NCBI GenBank assembly: GCA_018823835.1
Contig: JAHJHT010000002.1
Coordinates: forward strand, 992,001-1,056,000
Source: Alphaproteobacteria bacterium
GTDB lineage: Bacteria; Pseudomonadota; Alphaproteobacteria; Rhizobiales; Rhizobiaceae
Length of the DNA stretch: 64,000 bases
Direction of reading: 5' to 3'
In this document: one piece after another, positions 50,254 through 59,871 of the stretch
Numbering within the stretch: the first letter of the stretch is position 1
Layout of the letters: each line of letters opens with the position of its first letter
Program-made: the position numbers and the translations under genes
The notes under the pieces: model-generated
Databases searched by the model: none
What the model saw: only the letters and a program-made list of their open reading frames with translations
Told to the model about the DNA's origin: nothing

Positions 50254-51912
50254 ATGGCGGAGAGGCATTGCGTGGCGTCAGCGACTGAATTTCCCGATTT
50301 CGGACTAACGGCCGATGAGCGCCGCTTCGCGGTGCGGGGAACCTACTATGAATATCCTGGCATGGACGGCCAGCGCGGCGAGATCTGGTGCTACACCGAC
50401 CGCTTCTCCTACCGTGCGGGCGACAGGGTCGAACTCAAGGTCAGCGCGACGGCTGCGCGGTTCTCGCTCGACATCACGCGCGACGGGGCGGACGAGCTCA
50501 CGGTACTCGAAAAGACCGGCCTTGCCGCCCGCTGGCAGGAGACGCCGGACCAGTGCTCGGTGGAGGGCTGCGGCTGGGAGACGACTTTCGCGTTCAGCAT
50601 CGGCGACGACTGGCCCTCGGGCGCCTACCGGGTGACGCTGACGGCGGACGGGCGCGACGGCAAGCCGATCCGCTGCCACCATCTCTTCATCGTTGCGCCG
50701 TCGCCCGGTCCGAAACCGGGCCGCATCCTGCAGGTCGCGGCGACCGGCACCTGGCTCGCCTACAATACCTGGGGTGGGTCCAACGCCTATGAGGGCATCA
50801 CCGGGCCGGGGCGCGACCAGTTTGCGCGCATGGTGTCGACGCAAAGGCCGTGGTGCCGCGGCTTCGTCGTGCTGCCGCCCGGCGCGCCGCGCGTGCCGCT
50901 CGAAGTGGCGATGCCACCGAAAACCGTGCCACGCTATCCGCACATGGAATGGGCGCGCGCCACGGGTCATTCCAAGAAATACGCCTCCGCCGGCTGGGCA
51001 AGCTATGACAGCCATTTTTTCCGCTGGGCCGAGCGGGCGGGCTACGGCATCGACATCGCCAGCCAGCACGAGCTGCATTTTTCGCCCGAGATCCTCGACG
51101 GCTATGATTGCGTTGTCTTCGTCGGGCATGACGAATACTGGACCTGGGAGATGCGCGACGCGGTCGACGCCTATGTGGCAAGCGGCGGCCATGCGGCGCG
51201 CTTCGCGGGCAATTTCATGTGGCAGACGCGGCTGGAAGACGAGGGCCGCAGGCAGGTCTGCTACAAATACAAGGCGCGGGCCGAAGACCCGGCCTATTCC
51301 GGAGGGGATGTCACAAGGGCCACCAATTCCTGGGACGCGCCCGAAGTGGGCCGGCCCGGCGCCATGACCTTCGGCCTCAACTCGACCAAGGGCGTCTATG
51401 CGGGCTGGGGCGGCTGCACCCCGCGCGGCGTGCGCGGCTTTCCGGTCTACCGGCCGGAACATTGGGCCTTCGCCGGGACGGGGCTGTTCTACGGCGACGT
51501 GCTCGGCGCCGAGAGCCATGTCTATGGCTACGAGGTCGACGGTCTTGACTACGAGATCCGCAACGGCCGTCCACATCCGACCTCAACCAGCGGGGCGCCT
51601 GCCGGATTGGAAATCCTGGCGATGGGCATGGCCAGCCAGGTCGAGGAGGCCGACTTCCTGAAGCCGGAGGACCAGTTCTTCGGCGACGAGGACGGCCGCT
51701 TCATCGCCGAGACGCTCTATGGCGAGGCAAGCGACGAGAACCTGGAGAAAGTCCGCTACAGCAACGGCATGATTGTGAATTTTCCGCAGGGCAAGGGCGA
51801 GGTGTTTCACGCCGGCAGTTGCGAATGGGTCGCCGGGCTGCTTCGTAAGGACGCGATGGTCGAGCGCGTCACCGCCAATGTGCTCGACCGCTACCTGAAG
51901 GGACGGAACTGA
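50254..51912 (+). CDS. N,N-dimethylformamidase large-subunit-like protein
   Basis: 552 residues from MAERHCVASATEF; the frame is open further upstream but lacks support. An N-terminal beta-rich part (about 25-145) with FSYRAGDRVELKVSATA is followed by the DMFase beta-like domain: TGTWLAYNTWGGSNAYEG, DCVVFVGHDEYWTWEMRDAV and GTGLFYGDVLGAESHV. Characterised DMFase hydrolyses dimethylformamide using iron and has a small second subunit; this protein is shorter (about 760 residues in the enzyme) and no small-subunit gene is adjacent, so the substrate is open. It is five bases from the aminotransferase gene. Confidence 0.82.
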   Translation: MAERHCVASATEFPDFGLTADERRFAVRGTYYEYPGMDGQRGEIWCYTDRFSYRAGDRVELKVSATAARFSLDITRDGADELTVLEKTGLAARWQETPDQCSVEGCGWETTFAFSIGDDWPSGAYRVTLTADGRDGKPIRCHHLFIVAPSPGPKPGRILQVAATGTWLAYNTWGGSNAYEGITGPGRDQFARMVSTQRPWCRGFVVLPPGAPRVPLEVAMPPKTVPRYPHMEWARATGHSKKYASAGWASYDSHFFRWAERAGYGIDIASQHELHFSPEILDGYDCVVFVGHDEYWTWEMRDAVDAYVASGGHAARFAGNFMWQTRLEDEGRRQVCYKYKARAEDPAYSGGDVTRATNSWDAPEVGRPGAMTFGLNSTKGVYAGWGGCTPRGVRGFPVYRPEHWAFAGTGLFYGDVLGAESHVYGYEVDGLDYEIRNGRPHPTSTSGAPAGLEILAMGMASQVEEADFLKPEDQFFGDEDGRFIAETLYGEASDENLEKVRYSNGMIVNFPQGKGEVFHAGSCEWVAGLLRKDAMVERVTANVLDRYLKGRN

Positions 51913-51917
51913 AGACC

Positions 51918-53291
51918 ATGGACCAGAAAACCGGCGACATCGCGGTCAACACCCGTCCCTCGCACCTCTTCTACGTGACACGGCTGCGCCGGCCGCTGGT
52001 CGACCGCGCCGAGGGCATCTACCTCTGGACGCAGGACGGCCGCCGCTTCATCGACGGATCGAGCGGCCCGGTGGCGGTCAATCTCGGCTACGGCAACCGG
52101 CACGTTCTGGACGCCATGCAGCGGCAGATGGAGAAGACCACCTTCGCCTATCGCCTGCATTTCGAGAACGAGCCGGCCGAGGAACTGGCTCTCGATCTTG
52201 CCGGCCGCATGCCCGGCGGGCTGGAGAAGATCTTCTTCGTCTCGGGCGGCTCGGAAGCCGTGGAATCCTGCATCAAGCTGGCACGGCAATGGGCCGTCGC
52301 CACCGGCCAGCCGAAACGCTGGAAGGTCATCAGCCGCATGCCGTCCTATCATGGCGGCACCTACGGCGCGCTTTCGGTGACCGGCGACGGCGCGCTGACC
52401 GACACATTTTCCGACCAGCTGCGCATCATGCCGTCGGTCCCGGCGCCGACCGCCTACCGCGACCGCGACAATCTCTCGATGGAGGAGCGCGGGCTGAAAT
52501 ATGCCGACATGCTGGAGGAGAAGATCCTGGCCGAGGGGCCGGAAAGCGTCGTCGCCTTCATCATGGAGCCGATCGGGGGCGCCGCGACCAACGCGCTGGT
52601 GGCGCCCGACAGCTACTACCCGCGCATCCGCGAGATCTGCAACCGGCACGGGATCCTGCTGATCCATGACGAGGTGATGAGCGGCGTGGCGCGCACCGGA
52701 CAATTCCTCGGCGGCGACCACTGGAACTGCCGGCCCGACATCGTGTCGCTGTCGAAGGGGATCGGTTCGGGCTACATGCCGCTCGGCGCGATGGCGGCGC
52801 CCGAGCGCATCGTGCGGCCGGTGCTCGACATGGGTGGCTTCCAGCACGGCCACACCTATGCGGGCAATCCGCTGGCCTGCGCGGCGGGCCTTGCGGTGAT
52901 GCAGGAGATCGACCGGCTGGGGCTGATCGACAATGCCGCGGCGCGTGGCGAAGACCTGCTCGCCGGCCTGCGCGGCCTGGCGGAGCGCTTTCCCTTCATC
53001 GGCGACGTGCGCGGCAAGGGCCTGATGACGGCGATCGAATTCGTCGCCGATCGAGAAACCATGGCGCTCCTGCCGGCCAGCATCAACATCGGCCAGCGCG
53101 TGCTCGACCTCGCCTATGAGCGCGGGTTGATCGTCTATTTCCGGCGCGTCAAGGGCGGCGTGCAGGGCGACTGCGTGATGGTCGCGCCGCCGCTGATCGT
53201 CACCGGCGCCGAGATCGGCGAGATCGTCTCGATCCTCGGCGACGCGATTGCCGCGGCGGCCGCCGAATTCGGCCTGCCGGTGAACGGCTGA
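51918..53291 (+). CDS. class III pyridoxal-phosphate aminotransferase
   Basis: 457 residues. The PLP lysine is in SLSKGIGSGYMPLGAM, the binding aspartate in LIHDEVMSGVARTG, and GHTYAGNPLACAAG is the closing motif. The family includes omega-amino acid and diamine transaminases. Substrate is unknown; grouping with an amidase-like protein and an acetyltransferase suggests catabolism of an amino compound. It starts five bases after the upstream gene. Confidence 0.92.
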   Translation: MDQKTGDIAVNTRPSHLFYVTRLRRPLVDRAEGIYLWTQDGRRFIDGSSGPVAVNLGYGNRHVLDAMQRQMEKTTFAYRLHFENEPAEELALDLAGRMPGGLEKIFFVSGGSEAVESCIKLARQWAVATGQPKRWKVISRMPSYHGGTYGALSVTGDGALTDTFSDQLRIMPSVPAPTAYRDRDNLSMEERGLKYADMLEEKILAEGPESVVAFIMEPIGGAATNALVAPDSYYPRIREICNRHGILLIHDEVMSGVARTGQFLGGDHWNCRPDIVSLSKGIGSGYMPLGAMAAPERIVRPVLDMGGFQHGHTYAGNPLACAAGLAVMQEIDRLGLIDNAAARGEDLLAGLRGLAERFPFIGDVRGKGLMTAIEFVADRETMALLPASINIGQRVLDLAYERGLIVYFRRVKGGVQGDCVMVAPPLIVTGAEIGEIVSILGDAIAAAAAEFGLPVNG

Positions 53292-53298
53292 GGGAGCA

Positions 53299-53835
53299 AT
53301 GGGACGGGAAGACACAAGACCCGGCGATCGGCCGATCCGCATCCGGCTTGCGCATGCTGCGGATGCAGGCTCCATCCACCTCGGATTGCTGGGCATCGCC
53401 GACACCGTGGGCGAGCGGCACCTGGTGAAGAGCACGGTCGACGACATCAGGCGCTACGGTTTTGGCGCGGCGCCGGCCTTCGAGGCGCTGATCGCGGAAG
53501 CCGGAAGCACCTTCGCCGGCATGTGCCTGTTCTTCCCGATCTTCTCCACCTGGATGGGGCGGCCGGGCGTTTATGTGCAGGATCTCTATGTCGATCCGGC
53601 GTTCCGCGGCCGCGCCGTCGGCGAGGGCCTGCTGCGGCGGACGGCGGCGCTCTGCCGGCAGCGGGGCGGCGTCTACCTGCGGCTCTCGGTCGATACGGGC
53701 AATGCAGCGGCCATTCGCTTCTACGAGCGCGTTGCCATCGCCCACTCGCCATCGGAGCAGACGCACAAGATCGCCGGCGAGGCATTTTCAGCGCTGGCCG
53801 ATGCCGGTGACGGCGGCGATCCGGCGCAGGAGTAG
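53299..53835 (+). CDS. GNAT family N-acetyltransferase
   Basis: 178 residues. The acetyl-CoA region VYVQDLYVDPAFRGRAVGEG and the later NAAAIRFYERV are the GNAT core; the layout resembles spermidine/diamine acetyltransferases. The N-terminus RIRLAHAADAGSIHLGLLG follows the family pattern. It starts seven bases after the aminotransferase stop with GGGAG upstream. Confidence 0.88.
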   Translation: MGREDTRPGDRPIRIRLAHAADAGSIHLGLLGIADTVGERHLVKSTVDDIRRYGFGAAPAFEALIAEAGSTFAGMCLFFPIFSTWMGRPGVYVQDLYVDPAFRGRAVGEGLLRRTAALCRQRGGVYLRLSVDTGNAAAIRFYERVAIAHSPSEQTHKIAGEAFSALADAGDGGDPAQE

Positions 53836-54015
53836 GCGGCGCTCATACCGGGCCGAGGATCGCCCGGCTGATCAGGAGGGTGGAGAATAGCCCTTGTTTC
53901 TGCCCGGAATCTTTGTTTTCAAGCCGCAATAGTGAGCCGAGCCGGCTGACTACTGGACCAGAGTGGCCGATTCGGTGCAGATTGCTTGGTCATTGAGAAG
54001 CGTGGGAAGAGAATG

Positions 54016-55206
54016 ATGGACGCAGCGACGGGAAAAGCCCAGGAAACCCGAACGCCTTTCGAGCAGAGCCGCCTCGACGGACTGATGGAGGAGGCGGGCC
54101 TCGATGTCCTGATTGCCACATCGAAGCATAATGTCCAGTACCTGCTTGGCGGCTACAAGTTTATCTTCTTTTCCGCCATGGATGCGATAGGCCACAGCCG
54201 CTACCTGCCCGTGGTCGTCTACGAGCGTGGCCGCCCGGACAACGCCGCCTATATCGGCAACGGCCTCGAGCGCGGCGAACACCAGAACCACCCTTTCTGG
54301 ACGCCCGCCGTGCATACCTCATGCTGGGGCACGCTTGATGCGTCGGCGCTGGCCGCCGAGCATGTCAAGAAGATCGGCCGCCCGGACGCGCGCATCGGCA
54401 TAGAGCCCGGCTTCCTGCCGTCGGATGCCTATATCTCGCTGCGCAAGGCGCTGCCCGAAGCCAAGGTATTCGATGCGACTTCGACCTTCGAGCGGATGCG
54501 GGCCCTGAAGACGCCGGCCGAGCTGGAACAGCTGCGCACGGCCTCCGACCTGATCACCGAATCGATGCTTGCCACCATCGCGGCGGCAAAGGACGGCTCG
54601 ACCAAGAACGAGATCATCGAGCAGCTGCGCCGCGAGGAGACCAATCGTGGTCTGCAGTTCGAGTATTGCCTGCTGACGCTCGGCGCCAGCCACAATCGCG
54701 CCGCGTCGCTGCAGAGCTGGAGCCCGGGCGAGGTGATGTCGATCGATTCGGGCGGCAACTACCACGGCTTCATCGGCGACCTCTGCCGCATGGGCATTTT
54801 GGGCGAGCCGGACTCGGAACTCGAGGACCTTCTTGCGGAAGTGGAATCGATCCAGCAGGCGGCCTTCTCGAAGGTGAAAGCCGGGGCCCTCGGCGGCGAC
54901 CTCATTGCCGAGGCGGAGGCCAAGCTGAAAGCCTCGCCATCGGCCGAATTCACCGATTTCTTCGCGCATGGCATGGGACTGATCACCCATGAGGTTCCGT
55001 TCCTGATGACCAACCATCCGGTCGCCTATGAAGGCGTCGATGCCGACAGGCCGCTTGAGGAAAACATGGTGATCTCGGTCGAGACCACCATGCTGCATCC
55101 GACGCGCGGCTTCATCAAGCTGGAGGACACGCTGGCCATCACCAGCAGCGGCTACGAGATGTTCGGCGAGACGGGGCGCGGCTGGAACCGCGGCGGCACC
55201 GCCTAG
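54016..55206 (+). CDS. M24 family metallopeptidase (aminopeptidase P / creatinase-like)
   Basis: 396 residues from the second of two adjacent ATGs (54013, 54016), the latter spaced better from GGGAAGAG. The N-terminal creatinase-type domain is followed by the pita-bread fold with metal ligands SIDSGGNYHGFIGD (two Asp 11 apart), FAHGMGLITHE, VISVETT and KLEDT. It may hydrolyse Xaa-Pro peptides or a C-N bond in a small molecule, as creatinase does. It follows GNAT after 180 bases, with a CTGGACCAG palindrome between. Confidence 0.88.
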   Translation: MDAATGKAQETRTPFEQSRLDGLMEEAGLDVLIATSKHNVQYLLGGYKFIFFSAMDAIGHSRYLPVVVYERGRPDNAAYIGNGLERGEHQNHPFWTPAVHTSCWGTLDASALAAEHVKKIGRPDARIGIEPGFLPSDAYISLRKALPEAKVFDATSTFERMRALKTPAELEQLRTASDLITESMLATIAAAKDGSTKNEIIEQLRREETNRGLQFEYCLLTLGASHNRAASLQSWSPGEVMSIDSGGNYHGFIGDLCRMGILGEPDSELEDLLAEVESIQQAAFSKVKAGALGGDLIAEAEAKLKASPSAEFTDFFAHGMGLITHEVPFLMTNHPVAYEGVDADRPLEENMVISVETTMLHPTRGFIKLEDTLAITSSGYEMFGETGRGWNRGGTA

Positions 55207-55233
55207 ATCAGCGATCGCATCAGCCCGTAATTC

Positions 55234-56124
55234 CTACAGGCGGTTGCGGCCGAAGGGGTTCCACTTGACCGCGCCGAGCCGGATGCGCTCGCGCACGACG
55301 GTCAGCAGGCCGGACCCGGCAATGATGGCGAGACCGGCTATCGACAGCAGATCAGGCTTCTCGTCGAAGATGAGCGCGCCGATGATCACGGCCCAGATGA
55401 TCTGGGAGTAATGCGTCGGCGCCAGCTGGTTGGCCTGCGCAAAGCGGGTGGCGCGCAGCAGGCCAATGTTGCCGGTGGCCGAAAAGACGCCAGCGATGAG
55501 CAGGATGCCCGCCTGCTGCAGGGTCGGCACAGTGAAGCCGGTGAAGGCCATGCCGACGGCATTGAGGAGCAGCGCATAGATGATCAGGTAGCCGAGCATG
55601 GTCGTGCGCGTCTCGTGCGAGGCCAGCGAACGCATCAGGATTACGCTGACGGCGGCGAGCATGGCGACAGCGAGCGCGGCGAAATGGCCGGGCTCGAGCG
55701 TTCGAAAACCAGGCTGGACGACGAGCATCACGCCGGCAAAGCCGGCGACGACGGCGAACCAGCGCCAGGGCCCGACCTGTTCCTTGAGAAAGATCAGCGA
55801 CAGGATGGTGACGAAGAGTGGGGCCAGGAAGACCAGGGCATAGACTTCGGCGAGCGGAATTGTGGTGAAGGCGATAACGCCGAAGACGCTGGCCACGACG
55901 CCCGAGATGGCGCGTCCCTGCACGCCCCATGGCCGTTTCATGCGCCAGAAGTCGAGCCAATGCTCGTCCTTCGGCGTCGTCAGGACGATGCAGGTGCCTG
56001 AAATCAGCGCAACGAAGAAGCCGATCTCGAAGATCGACAGTTCGCCGCCAAGCGCCTTGATGGCGGCGTCGCTCCACGAGTAGGTGGCGTAGGCGAGCAG
56101 CGCCAGCAGGATTCCGTTGTTCAA
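55234..56124 (-). CDS. EamA/DMT superfamily exporter
   Basis: 296 residues from a TTG start. Ten hydrophobic segments are seen, in two EamA repeats, with PLAEVYALVFLAPLFVTILS in the first. The family exports amino acids and other small metabolites. It lies 116 bases downstream of the cupin gene and could be read with it. Confidence 0.88.
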   Translation of the reverse strand: MNNGILLALLAYATYSWSDAAIKALGGELSIFEIGFFVALISGTCIVLTTPKDEHWLDFWRMKRPWGVQGRAISGVVASVFGVIAFTTIPLAEVYALVFLAPLFVTILSLIFLKEQVGPWRWFAVVAGFAGVMLVVQPGFRTLEPGHFAALAVAMLAAVSVILMRSLASHETRTTMLGYLIIYALLLNAVGMAFTGFTVPTLQQAGILLIAGVFSATGNIGLLRATRFAQANQLAPTHYSQIIWAVIIGALIFDEKPDLLSIAGLAIIAGSGLLTVVRERIRLGAVKWNPFGRNRL

Positions 56125-56240
56125 TTGGGTGCTTCCGGATCGATGGCGCGCGGCGGCGCCGCGCGCGAATCACAGTCTATAGCGCCCGCATCGCTTCGGC
56201 GCGCCAGAGTTTTTCCGGCGCGCCCGTTTTTCTGGAGTGG

Positions 56241-56657
56241 CTATTTGCCGCCGGGCGGCACCAGGCGGAAGTCCGGCAGATCGCGCAGCGCCAGCTCCGG
56301 CCCGGCCGGCGAATAGACGACGAAGAGCTGCATCGGCCCGTCGCCGGTGTTCAGTGTGGAGTGGTAGCGGCTCTCCGGCACGTAGATGGTGCAGCCGGCA
56401 CTCACCTTCTGGACAACGGGATTGCCGTCGGGGTCCTCGACCATCTGCTCGCCATTGCCGGAGATGACGAAGATGATCTCCTCCGCCCCGGGGTGATTGT
56501 GGCGGGTGTGGCCCTGGCCGGCGCCGAGGTCGACGATGCCACCGGAAAAGCGGGTCGCGCCGTTGGTTTCCGGTGCCACGGTCAGCGCCAGGCGGCCCCA
56601 GTCGAAGGCGAAGGTGTTGACGTCGCCGGCATAAAGGAAGTTGCGTTCTTTGCTCAT
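56241..56657 (-). CDS. single-domain cupin protein
   Basis: 138 residues. Cupin motif 1 is GHTRHNHPGAEEIIFVISG and motif 2 is PESRYHSTLNTG, so the three histidines and one glutamate for a metal are intact. No substrate can be named. It starts 22 bases after the PEP-hydrolase-family gene and is likely cotranscribed. Confidence 0.88.
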   Translation of the reverse strand: MSKERNFLYAGDVNTFAFDWGRLALTVAPETNGATRFSGGIVDLGAGQGHTRHNHPGAEEIIFVISGNGEQMVEDPDGNPVVQKVSAGCTIYVPESRYHSTLNTGDGPMQLFVVYSPAGPELALRDLPDFRLVPPGGK

Positions 56658-56679
56658 GGCTCTTGTCTCCCGGGTTCGA

Positions 56680-57522
56680 TTACGACGTCTTGCCGACGGT
56701 CAGCTTCTTGAAGCTCGCTGTCTGGTCGCGGATGGCGGCCTCCGCCGGCAGGCGCTCCATGCTCGAGGCGCCATAGAAGCCGTGGATGCCGTGGCAGCGG
56801 TCGAGAACGTATTTCGCGTCGTCCGGCATCGAGATCGGGCCGCCGTGGCAGAGCAGGATGACGTCCTTGCGTACCGAGCGGGCAGCGTCTGCGATCGCGT
56901 CGATCTCGCGGACACAATCGTCCAGTGTCTTGGCCGAGGTGGCGCCGATAGAGCCACCCGTGGTCACGCCCATATGCGCCACCACGATGTCGGCGCCGGC
57001 CTTGGTCATGGCCTTTGCCTCGTCGGGGTTGAAGACGTAGGGCGTAGTCAGGAGGTCGAGCTTGTGCGCCTCGGCGATCATGTCGACCTCGAGCCCGAAG
57101 CCCATGCCGGTTTCCTCAAAGCTCTGGCGCATCGAGCCATCGAACAGGCCGATGGTCGGGAAATTCTGCACGCCGGAGAAGCCCATCGTCTTAAGCTCGT
57201 TCAGGAGCAGCGGCATGATGACGAAGGGGTCCGTACCGTTGACGCCGGCGAGCACCGGCGTGTTCCTGACGACCGGCAGCACCTCGTAGGCCATCTCCTT
57301 GACGATCTCGTTGGCATTGCCATAGGCGAGCAGCCCGGCAGCCGAGCCCCGCCCTGCCATGCGGTAGCGGCCCGAATTGTAGATGATGATGAGGTCGATG
57401 CCGCCGGCTTCCTCCGCCTTGGCGGAGATGCCGGTCCCGGCGCCGCCGCCGACGATCGGCGTGCCCGCGGCGATCATGCCGTGGAACTTTTCGAGGATTT
57501 TCTGGCGTTGGATGGCAGGCAT
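56680..57522 (-). CDS. PEP-hydrolase-family TIM-barrel protein (Tm-1 C-terminal-half homologue)
   Basis: 280 residues from [24 protein letters not shown] precedes the [37 protein letters not shown] and [15 protein letters not shown] match the phosphoenolpyruvate-hydrolase-like/TIM-barrel signal transduction family. Known biology: tomato Tm-1, which inhibits tobamovirus replication, joins a UPF0261 half to this barrel. Here the two halves are separate adjacent genes. The biochemical role in bacteria is uncharacterised. Confidence 0.9.
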   Translation of the reverse strand: MPAIQRQKILEKFHGMIAAGTPIVGGGAGTGISAKAEEAGGIDLIIIYNSGRYRMAGRGSAAGLLAYGNANEIVKEMAYEVLPVVRNTPVLAGVNGTDPFVIMPLLLNELKTMGFSGVQNFPTIGLFDGSMRQSFEETGMGFGLEVDMIAEAHKLDLLTTPYVFNPDEAKAMTKAGADIVVAHMGVTTGGSIGATSAKTLDDCVREIDAIADAARSVRKDVILLCHGGPISMPDDAKYVLDRCHGIHGFYGASSMERLPAEAAIRDQTASFKKLTVGKTS

Positions 57523-57556
57523 TGTTCTGTCCTTTCGTATTGTTGGAAGCGGGCGG

Positions 57557-58756
57557 CTAGCCGCGCGAAATCTCACGGAACACCGCCACGGCGGCCTCGG
57601 CGAAGGCCGGGTCGTTAATGTGGAGGGGATAGCGCAGGAGCCGTCGGTCGGCCGTCTCCACCACCGTCTCCTCGAGCGCGGCGAAGAGCGCGGTGTCGGC
57701 GGCCTGGTCAAAGAAGGCGCCGCCTTCGATGTCGAGCGCGGAGACCCCCTTTTCAGGGATCAGGAAGCGCACGGGTCCTTCGCAGGCGTTGAGCTTGTGG
57801 CCGATCCACTTGCCCATCTGGTGGCACTCTTCCTCGGTGGTGCGCATCAGCGTGACGTTGGCGTTGTGGTTGTAGAAGAGACGGCCGCGATAGCGCTCCG
57901 GGACGGTTTCGGGGGCCCAGAAATTGACCATGTCGAGCGCGCCGACCGAACCGACATAGGGCAGTTTCGTGCGCGCGACTGCGTCAAGGCGCTCGGGGCC
58001 GCCCGAAAGCACGCCGCCGAACAGGAAGTCGCAGACCTCGGTGGTCGTGATGTCGAGGATGCCGGCAAGCATGCCGGAATCAGCGAGCTTTTCCATCGTC
58101 CGGCCGCCGGTGCCGGTGGCGTGGAAGACAAGGCAGTCGTAATCGGAACGCAGCATCTTCGCGATCGCGGTGACGCAGTCGGTGGTCACGCCGAACATGG
58201 TCAGGCCAAGTGCCGGCTTGCCGTCGCCGGCAGCCAGCGGGCTTGCCGCCATGGCGACGATCGCCTGCGCTGCATTGTGCAGCACCACACGGCTGATGCG
58301 GTTGAGGCCGGCCATGTCGGTGATCGAGGGCATCATCATGATGTCGGAGACGCCGACATAGGGCGCCACGTCACCCGAGGCGAGCGTGGAGACCATCAGC
58401 TTGGGCAGGCCGAGCGGCAGGTGGCGCATGCCTGCCGTGACGATCGAGGTGCCGCCGCCGCCGCCGATGCCGATGACGCCTGCAATATCCTGCTGCCGGG
58501 CAAATGCGGCGAAGGCTTCGGCCATCGCCGCCACGGCGCGGCCGCGGTCGCCGGATGCAAGCGCCTCAGCCGTGCCGGCGGGCCCCTCTGCGGCAACCGT
58601 TCCCGCAGCGATGTCCGGCCGGATCGTCGGCTCGGCGGTGCCGACGTCGACGATCAGGGGCTTGCCGCCCGCCTGCCGGATACAGTCGGCGAGCCAGGCG
58701 AGTTCCTCGCCCTTGGTGTCGGCCGTGCCCACGACATGGATATGCCCCGTCGGCAT
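57557..58756 (-). CDS. UPF0261 family protein, Tm-1-like ATP-binding domain
   Basis: 399 residues from [19 protein letters not shown]; the longer frame (to 58837) is unlikely. The glycine-rich [35 protein letters not shown] and [20 protein letters not shown] [16 protein letters not shown] are the UPF0261 signatures. It binds ATP in the tomato relative. It starts the UPF0261-barrel-cupin operon and is divergent from the TetR gene with a large operator-like repeat between. Confidence 0.92.
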   Translation of the reverse strand: MPTGHIHVVGTADTKGEELAWLADCIRQAGGKPLIVDVGTAEPTIRPDIAAGTVAAEGPAGTAEALASGDRGRAVAAMAEAFAAFARQQDIAGVIGIGGGGGTSIVTAGMRHLPLGLPKLMVSTLASGDVAPYVGVSDIMMMPSITDMAGLNRISRVVLHNAAQAIVAMAASPLAAGDGKPALGLTMFGVTTDCVTAIAKMLRSDYDCLVFHATGTGGRTMEKLADSGMLAGILDITTTEVCDFLFGGVLSGGPERLDAVARTKLPYVGSVGALDMVNFWAPETVPERYRGRLFYNHNANVTLMRTTEEECHQMGKWIGHKLNACEGPVRFLIPEKGVSALDIEGGAFFDQAADTALFAALEETVVETADRRLLRYPLHINDPAFAEAAVAVFREISRG

Positions 58757-58841
58757 GCTCCGGTCCTCCCGCGCCCCGCCTCCCGGCGCATTTCGTTCGT
58801 TTCCTCGCGGCGACGGTACTGGCCGGCGCTCTTGCAATTTT

Positions 58842-58878
58842 GTGAGACGGGCGTATCGTATTGATATGCTCGTCTCAC
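58842..58878. promoter_or_regulatory. 37-bp inverted repeat, probable TetR operator
   Basis: Arms GTGAGACGGGCGTATC and GATATGCTCGTCTCAC with a five-base spacer match at 14 of 16 positions. It lies between the divergent UPF0261 and TetR genes and covers the proposed TetR start codon (58866). Both features suggest binding by the TetR product and control of both directions. Confidence 0.72.
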
Positions 58879-59525
58879 GTCAATCAGATGCCGACAGCGA
58901 AATCGAACGCGGACCGAAGGCCCGTACCGGTCGGCTGATGCTCGATACGGCGATCAGCCTGATGCAGGGCGGGGCGACACCGTCGGTCAGCGGCGTCGCC
59001 GAGGCCGCGGGCGTATCGCGTGCCACCGCCTACCGTTATTTCCCGAGCCAGGCTGCACTGGTCGAAGCGGTGGTCGACGAGGGCCTAGGCCCCATCCTGA
59101 CATGGAAGCCGACGTCGCAGGACGCGAAGGCGAGGGTGAACGACCTGATCGCCACCGGCATGCCGCGCATCGAGTCCTTCGAGGCGACGTTCAAGGCGGC
59201 GCTGAAACTGTCGCTGGACCAATGGGTCAAGGGGCAGGCGGGAACGCTCGGCGAAGAGCCGCAGTTCAGGCGTGGGCACCGCGTCCAGTTGCTCGGCGAG
59301 GCGCTTGAGCCCTTGCGCGGGACATTGCCGCCGGAATCGTTCGACCGGCTCGCGCAGGCGCTGTCGCTGGTATTTGGCGTTGAAGCGCTTATCGTGCTGA
59401 AGGACATCTGGGGGCTGGACGGCGAGAGGACGCAGTCGGTTGTCAAATGGGTGTCCTCGGCGCTGGTGGATGCGGCAATTCTCGAAGCAGACGAGGTCAG
59501 GGAGGGGCGGGAAGAGGGGTCATAA
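58866..59525 (+). CDS. TetR-family transcriptional regulator
   Basis: 219 residues from [16 protein letters not shown]. The HTH is [20 protein letters not shown] (about 42-61) and the rest is a ligand-binding helical domain. There is no clear ribosome site before the ATG, which sits inside an inverted repeat, so leaderless or weak translation is possible; the next ATG (58938) would cut into helix 1. It probably represses the divergent UPF0261 operon. Confidence 0.88.
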   Translation: MLVSRQSDADSEIERGPKARTGRLMLDTAISLMQGGATPSVSGVAEAAGVSRATAYRYFPSQAALVEAVVDEGLGPILTWKPTSQDAKARVNDLIATGMPRIESFEATFKAALKLSLDQWVKGQAGTLGEEPQFRRGHRVQLLGEALEPLRGTLPPESFDRLAQALSLVFGVEALIVLKDIWGLDGERTQSVVKWVSSALVDAAILEADEVREGREEGS

Positions 59526-59871
59526 CTGGTTCGACCAGATGTGAAGCGGCTAACGGCATTGCGCCCATGCCAAGTTCCATGCTCGCCAGGGCATGATCTT
59601 CGACATGCAGCGAACTGGATGATATTATAGCCTTTTCATCGAGTTCTGCGGGCGCGCGCGAAAACCGAAGCGCCAAGAAACCGCTTGACGGACCTCTCGC
59701 ATTGGTAATACCAGATTAGGCACCAAGAGCGGATCGCGCCATGTGGCCGGGATCGGTTCGAAAGTCGGCAGGGGAGGGCCGGAACCGCCACGCGGCGGAG
59801 CGGAATAACGGCAGACTGAGTGAAAGGATCGCCTGCTTTGCGGGCAGAACGACTACCAGGGAGGAAGTATC
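59526..59871 (+). promoter_or_regulatory. upstream region of the sugar ABC operon with GntR-like operator
   Basis: No gene is seen in these 346 bases. TTGACG at 59685-59690 is a good -35 box. TGGTAATACCA at 59703-59713 is a perfect palindrome that fits the FadR-subfamily GntR pattern TNGTNNNACNA and would overlap the -10 region. A ribosome site GGGAGGAAG ends the region. The cognate regulator is not in the window. Confidence 0.55.

Noticed and set aside
51806..51821. TGTTTCACGCCGGCAG resembling half a parS site
   Set aside because: Only the left half matches; the palindromic core is broken.
53953..53961. CTGGACCAG palindrome before the M24 peptidase gene
   Set aside because: It is short and does not fit the GntR pattern well; too little evidence to call an operator.
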